DNA from: Chitinivibrionales bacterium
GTDB taxonomy: Bacteria > Fibrobacterota > Chitinivibrionia > Chitinivibrionales > JANQEN01
NCBI GenBank assembly: GCA_028278335.1
Contig: JANQEN010000208.1
Coordinates: 1-50,799 of the forward strand
DNA: 50,799 nucleotides
Reading direction: 5' to 3'
A model generated the notes under the pieces. That model searched no databases and was not told the origin of the DNA. It saw only the letters and a list, made by a program, of their open reading frames with translations. The translations under genes and the position numbers were made by a program. Positions 45,618-50,799 of this stretch are shown here, piece after piece (the stretch's first letter is position 1; each line of letters opens with the position of its first letter).

Positions 45618-47435
45618 CTAACTCTTTGACCCTGCGATTACCTCAGCCTGTTCAACCATCTTTATGAATTCTGCCCGATAGCCATGAAGATCAGCTCCTT
45701 TGTTGTTTCTTGCCATGGTTAGGATTTGTTTATAGGTGAGAGCTGCCTTATATTTTGAGTCTCTTAAGAGCATACCAAATCCCGCAACTGCTGCAGAGAA
45801 TTGAAGATTCTCCGACCTACTAATTTTTGTTTGATTACGAAGAACCTTGGAAAGCAGAACGCTTTTGTTACTATCCGGTGCTTTGTAGCGAAATTTAACG
45901 GTCAATAGCTCATTGTTCTTTTTTGCCTCTGAAGTAACCTTTGATTGTTGATATTTTAATGCGTCAACCTTGGGTAATGCAATAGATTCTGCCATGGGAA
46001 CGATTTCGTAAAGTGCGGTAACACTATGCCCTGAGCCTAATTCGCCGGCATCCTTGGTGTCATCGTTAAAATCCTCTTTGTTAAGCAATCTGTTTTCATA
46101 GCCAATCAGTCGATAGGCTTTTACCACAGTGGGATTGAATTCTACCTGTAGTTTAACATCCTTGGCAATAGTTAACAGGGTTCCACCCATCTCATTAACT
46201 AAGACCTTTTTAGCCTCTAAGATATTATCGATATAAGCATAGTTCCCATTGCCCTTGTTGGCAAGCTTCTCCATTTTGCTGTCCTTATAATTCCCCGAAC
46301 CAAAGCCAAGAACCGTAAGAAATATGCCACTCTTTCGCTTCTCCTCAATAAGACGGACCATTGCTGCATCACTGGAGGCTCCCACATTAAAATCGCCATC
46401 AGTAGCAAGGATTACCCGATTGTTCCCACCCTTAATGAAGTGCTTCTTTGCAGTTGCATAGGCAAGTTTGATCCCCGCACCTCCTGCAGTTGATCCTCCC
46501 GCAGAGAGCTTACTCAATGATTCGATGATAGCTTCTTTATTACTTCCCGGCGTGGAAGGTAATACTAAGCCAGCAGCTCCTGCGTATACAACAATAGCAA
46601 TATTATCGTTGGCACGTAGGTTTTTGGCAAGCATTGTTAAAGCCATTTTCAATAGAGGTAATTTGCTTGCTGAGTTCATTGAGCCTGAGACATCAACAAG
46701 AATTACCAAATTGCTTTTAGGAAGATGCTTGGTTTCTACCTTCATTCCCTGAAGACCAATGTGTACGAGCTTGTGCTTTTTATTCCAGGGACAGGCACCT
46801 ATCTCAGTGGTTATCGAGAAGGGGTGAATCCCCTTTGGTTGGGGATAGTCATAGGTAAAGTAGTTGATCATCTCCTCGATACGTACTGCATCTTTATAGG
46901 GTAGGGTATTGTTGCGAAGCATTCGTCTTACATTGCTGTATGAGGCTGCATCCACGTCAATTGAAAAGGTTGAAAGGGGTGTGTTTAAGACCGACACAAA
47001 CTCGTTTTCATTTATACGACTGTAGGATTCTGTATTGAACTGGTGCTGGGGCAATTGAAGTGTTTCGTAAAATACTAGGCCATTACCCTGTCCTGCGATT
47101 GTACGTCCCCCACATTTTCGCATTGTCTTAAGCTTTAACTCACATTTTTCACGGGATACTTTTTGGGTGGTCTTTGGTGATTTGTTGTTACTTTGATCAT
47201 ATAAAATAGGACGTCTGGCTTCATGAGCAATCTTAATTGTTTGATCTTGGGTACTCTCTTGCTCTTTTGGTTTATTTGGTTGGACCTTTCTTCCCTCGGT
47301 ATCATTGTCTATATGAGCCGTTGGCTCTTTTGGTTGATCGCGGTCTTTAAAGGAATTACTGGTGGAACAGCCAAAATAGGACATAATCAAAATGACGATA
47401 AAGAGTATCAGAATATGGTTTTGCACTTTTTTCAT
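45618..47435 (-). CDS. YfbK-like von Willebrand factor A lipoprotein
   Basis: A 605-residue exported protein. I start it at ATG 47435 (MKKVQNH), with AGAGGAG 7 bases upstream, rather than at the upstream in-frame codon at 47480. The lipobox is YFGC with Cys23. A charged linker leads to the YfbK N-terminal region (STFSIDVDAASYSNVRRML), a VWA domain with the MIDAS motif DVSGSMNS and a C-terminal DUF3520-type region. VWA domains bind metal-dependent ligands; the role of YfbK is unknown. It ends in TAG. Confidence 0.87.
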   Translation of the reverse strand: MKKVQNHILILFIVILIMSYFGCSTSNSFKDRDQPKEPTAHIDNDTEGRKVQPNKPKEQESTQDQTIKIAHEARRPILYDQSNNKSPKTTQKVSREKCELKLKTMRKCGGRTIAGQGNGLVFYETLQLPQHQFNTESYSRINENEFVSVLNTPLSTFSIDVDAASYSNVRRMLRNNTLPYKDAVRIEEMINYFTYDYPQPKGIHPFSITTEIGACPWNKKHKLVHIGLQGMKVETKHLPKSNLVILVDVSGSMNSASKLPLLKMALTMLAKNLRANDNIAIVVYAGAAGLVLPSTPGSNKEAIIESLSKLSAGGSTAGGAGIKLAYATAKKHFIKGGNNRVILATDGDFNVGASSDAAMVRLIEEKRKSGIFLTVLGFGSGNYKDSKMEKLANKGNGNYAYIDNILEAKKVLVNEMGGTLLTIAKDVKLQVEFNPTVVKAYRLIGYENRLLNKEDFNDDTKDAGELGSGHSVTALYEIVPMAESIALPKVDALKYQQSKVTSEAKKNNELLTVKFRYKAPDSNKSVLLSKVLRNQTKISRSENLQFSAAVAGFGMLLRDSKYKAALTYKQILTMARNNKGADLHGYRAEFIKMVEQAEVIAGSKS

Positions 47436-47821
47436 GAAAATCTCCTCTTGTAAGGGTTGGATGTTTTGTTTGTTTATCACTGGGTCCCGTTCGTGATTCT
47501 CTTAGTTGGACAGAGAAAAAGAGAAAAAGTTCCCATTTTTTTTTGCCATAAAAAATTGAATATTGTACGAGCATTCAAAGGCCGCAGCTAACAATATTTG
47601 AGAGTTTGCCGGTTGGTGGTTACTCGATTTGTAAGAACAGGAGTATGTCTTGAGCTGTGAATATCAACAAATAATTAAAATAAAAATCTTTTGATCTTCA
47701 TTGATTATATTAATAGTAGATCTACATCTATGAGGGTGATGATAAGATTGTATAAAGAGCTACCTGGGACCAATTACTCTCATTAACTACATTTCTTAAC
47801 TCTTACATTCTGGGGGGATGT
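47436..47821. other. Intergenic region without visible gene
   Basis: This 386-base gap between divergent genes should hold both promoters. I see a strong ribosome-binding site (GGGGGG) before the CHAP gene and no RNA gene, repeat or conserved ORF. Confidence 0.5.
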
Positions 47822-49042
47822 ATGAAAAACCTAACTATTTTTATAGTCCTATTCTTATCTCTTTTTTTTCACACCTACGGGCAAATTAAAATTAACTTAA
47901 GTGGCACAATTGTCACTCAAGCCAAGTATCCTGCCAATGATATTGTGGTTGCCCTAAAAAACACTGGGCTTAGAGACACCACTGGCAAGGATGGCAAGTT
48001 TGAAGTTGTGGGTGAAATATCTCCAATCCTTAATGGATATGCAGTTAGCAAGCCAAAACTACGATGCCTTGGAAACCAACTCCTTCTAGAGGTTACCCAG
48101 GGTCGTATGCAGCTCTCTCTGCACCTTTACAATGCAAAGGGCGCAAAGGTTCTCACTATATTCGACAACCGAACCCTATCCCGTGGACAGCACCGGATAC
48201 CTTTGCTTGCCCAACTGCGAACCATGTCCTCCTCTGTTTTTATTGCAGTCCTTACCCAGGGCACAGAGATAACCAAATACCGTATTGTTAAGACTGGAGG
48301 GAATCGGTTGATGGTGCATGACTTTAACAAAAAGTCTACTGCTGCTCAGTACTATCAAAAAGCCAGAGCCTTGTCAGTGCTTGACAGCTTGCTCTTTATT
48401 CGCTATCGAACTGTTGAGGGAAAGGCCAAAACACTTAAGGAATATGCTCTTCCTGTAAGTAAATGGATTGACAAGTTCGAAGTAACCTTGGACATGATAC
48501 CCTATGAAGCTGTGGAGCTAGGTCTTGCTGAGTACAAAGCGGGACGAGTATATCCAGAACAGGTTGGAAAAAATATTTCAGAGTATCCTGGTCCATTGGT
48601 TCGTTATCTGAGAAAAACTGGCAGTGGTGTTCATGATTATGAGGCCTGGTGTTCCGAATTTCACTCATGGATCATGCGCGTAACCGGGTATCCCTTTGGT
48701 GATGATGAGGGGAGTGCCATGGATCCTCATTGGATGGTCGATGCCCATACACGATTAGAGACCTGGTATACTCGAAAGGCAAAATTTGTTAAAAAGAGTC
48801 AGATAACCAGTAGTGGTTACTATCCTGTGCCGGGTGACTTTATTCACCTAAACGCCCATACCGCAACAGTCCGCTATATGGATGGTAATACCATTCATTG
48901 TTTGGATGGAAACTGGGGAAATAAAATTAAAATTCCAGTACGGGGCGACTATCGGACTCTTAAACCAGGAACAACGTTGCATGGTTACGGAAGAAGAAGC
49001 GGTGTTGTGGGATGCTCTCACAAATCGATATCTGAGGAATGA
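47822..49042 (+). CDS. Secreted CHAP-domain (NlpC/P60-like) protein
   Basis: A 406-residue exported protein. A signal peptide (about 1-21) is followed by a carboxypeptidase-regulatory-like beta domain (about 25-70), a sorting-like beta-sandwich (about 80-160: LHLYNAKGAKVL) and a C-terminal CHAP-like cysteine hydrolase domain (about 255-395). The probable catalytic pair is Cys277 in EAWCSEF and His346 in HLNAHTATV. CHAP enzymes cut peptidoglycan cross-links or glutathionylspermidine-type amides. The order, sorting-like domain internal and enzyme last, is unusual. It stops at TGA followed at once by TAA. Confidence 0.78.
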   Translation: MKNLTIFIVLFLSLFFHTYGQIKINLSGTIVTQAKYPANDIVVALKNTGLRDTTGKDGKFEVVGEISPILNGYAVSKPKLRCLGNQLLLEVTQGRMQLSLHLYNAKGAKVLTIFDNRTLSRGQHRIPLLAQLRTMSSSVFIAVLTQGTEITKYRIVKTGGNRLMVHDFNKKSTAAQYYQKARALSVLDSLLFIRYRTVEGKAKTLKEYALPVSKWIDKFEVTLDMIPYEAVELGLAEYKAGRVYPEQVGKNISEYPGPLVRYLRKTGSGVHDYEAWCSEFHSWIMRVTGYPFGDDEGSAMDPHWMVDAHTRLETWYTRKAKFVKKSQITSSGYYPVPGDFIHLNAHTATVRYMDGNTIHCLDGNWGNKIKIPVRGDYRTLKPGTTLHGYGRRSGVVGCSHKSISEE

Positions 49043-49065
49043 TAACAATTTAATCGAAGTGCGAT

Positions 49066-49097
49066 AAAAAAAGGATGTCAAATGACATCCTTTTTTT
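49066..49097. terminator. Bidirectional intrinsic terminator
   Basis: GGATGTCA (49073-49080) and TGACATCC (49083-49090) form a perfect 8-bp stem with A and T runs on both sides. It serves the convergent CHAP and aldolase genes. Confidence 0.9.
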
Positions 49098-49122
49098 ATA
49101 TCTGAGAAATAATCTACAACAA

Positions 49123-50391
49123 TTAGTCGTCCCAGTCACCCTCAGGGCCTTTGTCCGACTCTATGGTTGAGGCGCGGGCACGAAGCTTTTCCTCTGTCCA
49201 TTCTGCAGCATCTTCAATGCTCTCGGCCTTTGAACCAAGATCGTAGGAGTTAGCCTTGACAAGTGCTTCAATAGCAAGTGGTGCAGTGTCTTTAGCGTTG
49301 AATACATTGACAAGAAGATCATAGACAAAGTCCTCAACAGCCTTACACATACGCTCACGAACCTCTGCAGTTTGGCCAAGAAGTTTGTTCTCAAAGGGAA
49401 GATTGAGCTTTTTATAATCGCCGCCTTTAATTCCCTTGCTCTGGGCATATTCAACCATTTCAGCCCATAACTCTTCGCTTACGCCTTTACCCTCTTCCTT
49501 AATGAATTCACCATTATCATCGAGAATGGCATTACCGAATTCATTAACCTTAACACCCCAAGATACCATCTGCAATGCAGTGGCAACATTGGCCTTTGTT
49601 GTTTGAGTCTCTTCGGCAATACGGGTAAGACGATCTGAGTTGTTCCCTGATGTTCCATGCTGGGCACCGGAGAGTTTGTATGGTGCAAGCGCTTCATGAA
49701 TCTCATTGGTCAACTCGACGTTGATGCCGGTGTCACTCGCTTCAATACCGTGGGTGGTACCATTATTGAGGGCAATCCAATCAGGATGCAATCCATGGGC
49801 ATTTAATCCTTGGATAAGGAAAAGTGCCTCTTCAGAGGTTGAGAGACCTTGGGTTCCCTTAATTTCACCAACTTCGGTTTCGTAGCCTGCCCACTGGGGA
49901 ACGCAGGAGTTGATTTCCATGTTGGAAAGGAGGTTTTCATCATCGGGACGATGAGATGCATCAATAGCAATTGAGGTGATACCAGCATCAAAGAGGCTTG
50001 GGATTTCAACTTTTGCTTTTTCTAGATCATCATCACTCTTAATGCCATAATGATCAGCATGGATAGCTACAGGAACGGTAATGCCCAATTCATTACAGTA
50101 AGCATCTACCTGACGGGCCATGTTCCAAAGGCTAACGTCACAGTATGCAGCTGCTCCACCTTCGGATTTAGCGATCTCGATAATAACGGCTGCATTGGCC
50201 TTTTGGGCTGCTTGCAGGGTTCCTTTGATAACAAAGGAGCTTCTACCGTTTGCTGCTATGGTCATTGCCTTACCTTTGGCAATCATAGCACGATCAACAG
50301 CTTTTCCACTTACCAAAAGAGCTTTGGAATTGGGAAAGAGTTTAACAATGTTTGGTGGACGTCCGACTTCTAATGCTTTTTCAAAGGACAT
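49123..50391 (-). CDS. fba: Class II fructose-bisphosphate aldolase
   Basis: A 422-residue zinc aldolase of glycolysis that splits fructose 1,6-bisphosphate into dihydroxyacetone phosphate and glyceraldehyde 3-phosphate. The zinc motif is IHADHYG (about 109-115), with ASHRP, YETEVGEIKG and LNNGTTHG following; a second His lies in AQHGTSG. It is longer than E. coli FbaA (359), with an acidic C-terminal tail ending GDWDD, as in a subset of aldolases from anaerobes. GGGAGG precedes the ATG. Confidence 0.9.
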   Translation of the reverse strand: MSFEKALEVGRPPNIVKLFPNSKALLVSGKAVDRAMIAKGKAMTIAANGRSSFVIKGTLQAAQKANAAVIIEIAKSEGGAAAYCDVSLWNMARQVDAYCNELGITVPVAIHADHYGIKSDDDLEKAKVEIPSLFDAGITSIAIDASHRPDDENLLSNMEINSCVPQWAGYETEVGEIKGTQGLSTSEEALFLIQGLNAHGLHPDWIALNNGTTHGIEASDTGINVELTNEIHEALAPYKLSGAQHGTSGNNSDRLTRIAEETQTTKANVATALQMVSWGVKVNEFGNAILDDNGEFIKEEGKGVSEELWAEMVEYAQSKGIKGGDYKKLNLPFENKLLGQTAEVRERMCKAVEDFVYDLLVNVFNAKDTAPLAIEALVKANSYDLGSKAESIEDAAEWTEEKLRARASTIESDKGPEGDWDD

Positions 50392-50676
50392 TACAGCCTC
50401 CCTTTTTAGATCTGTTATAAGTTATATGATAAATTTGAGCTAGCATCTCTGTAAAAAAGCCTCTAAAAATACTTCTACCAGCCGTTCTGGGCAAGAGGAA
50501 TAAGTTCAATTGTAGCATGAAAAGGGTAAAAAATCTTTATTTTTATATCCAGTATCCTTTTTTATCTTTGATTCCTTTGTGGAGTGTATTGAAATTAGTC
50601 TGTTGTGGTATTCAATACCGATCGTATGAAATGATCAAGTATGCATGACTTATCAGTTTTTGTGTAAAAGAAAATC

Positions 50677-50732
50677 GTCGGGCTCCTGCCCGACAGCAGC
50701 CATACTTTCTTTGCTTGTGCAAAGAAAGTATG
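50677..50732. repeat. Paired palindromic intergenic element
   Basis: Two strong hairpins lie side by side: GTCGGGC/GCCCGAC around TCCT (50677-50694) and a perfect 14-bp stem CATACTTTCTTTGC/GCAAAGAAAGTATG around TTGT (50701-50732). This looks like a REP-type or mobile palindromic element, present in part before the window ends. The 408-base stretch from 50392 to the end shows no other gene. Confidence 0.65.
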
Positions 50733-50799
50733 CACTCGTAAGCCAGGACGGCTGGAGAGCACTGTGCCGAAGGCGCAGCCCACAGGGTGTTTGCCAGGA

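Noticed and set aside
50595..50783. Minus-strand ORF of 62 residues
   Set aside because: It is the translation of the palindromic element at 50677-50732 and its flanks, a common artefact of such repeats.

Overview
The window looks like a chromosomal segment of a Gram-negative, anaerobic, heterotrophic bacterium. An LptD-type outer-membrane assembly protein and several predicted beta-barrels show an outer membrane. Pyruvate:ferredoxin oxidoreductase and many 4Fe-4S proteins point to anaerobic metabolism. Some secreted proteins end in sorting-type beta-sandwich domains resembling type IX secretion signals. Together these features suggest the FCB superphylum, possibly Fibrobacterota/Chitinivibrionia; this is inference, as there is no rRNA here. 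Stop codons are mostly TAA, then TAG. TGA is rare but is used as a normal stop, for example in ATGA overlaps.

Layout. 1-520: an array of 42-bp imperfect tandem repeats. 0.7-5.3 kb: membrane protein, EFR1-type flavodoxin/ferredoxin, RecA-like ATPase and an EF-G. 5.3-6.5 kb: no gene; a second, unrelated 42-bp repeat array and an inverted gene-fragment duplication. 6.5-8.5 kb: membrane protein plus B12-binding radical SAM protein. 8.5-13.0 kb (minus): a probable operon of a RuBisCO-like protein fused to a cupin, DAHP synthase, a PhzF-family protein and a TGS-domain GTPase. 13.1-16.5 kb: putative zinc-peptidase lipoprotein and CstA. 16.7-24.0 kb: an extracytoplasmic redox cluster. 24.3-31.5 kb: sodium symporter with a 30-residue accessory protein, Ser/Thr kinase, LptD and an OFA-family transporter. 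31.6-41.7 kb: AcsA, PyrG, phosphoesterase, FHA protein, envelope proteins, acyltransferase, glycosyltransferase, Pcm and DedA. 42-50.8 kb: pyruvate:ferredoxin oxidoreductase, YfbK-like lipoprotein, CHAP-domain protein, class II aldolase and a palindromic repeat at the edge.

The most interesting discovery is in the redox cluster. Two neighbouring minus-strand genes (20734-21759 and 22004-22936) are each cut by two in-frame TGA codons. In both, the reading frame runs on unbroken from a convincing signal peptide upstream to the body of the protein downstream. All four interruptions are TGA. One pair is adjacent (a UU motif directly after the signal peptide) and the other is spaced TGA-Ser-Ser-TGA (a UxxU motif, like CxxC). 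Hairpins resembling bacterial SECIS elements follow both pairs; in one, the loop G and U fall at the 23/24 positions known from E. coli fdhF. I read both as exported selenoproteins with two selenocysteines each. Their neighbours are a lipoprotein with ferredoxin clusters inside a fibronectin-like domain, an exported rhodanese, a predicted outer-membrane protein and a NapH-NapG fusion. This suggests an undescribed envelope redox pathway. No sel gene lies in the window, so the machinery cannot be confirmed here.

Central carbon genes (AcsA, OFA transporter, CstA, pyruvate:ferredoxin oxidoreductase, aldolase) fit acetate/pyruvate handling by a fermenter.
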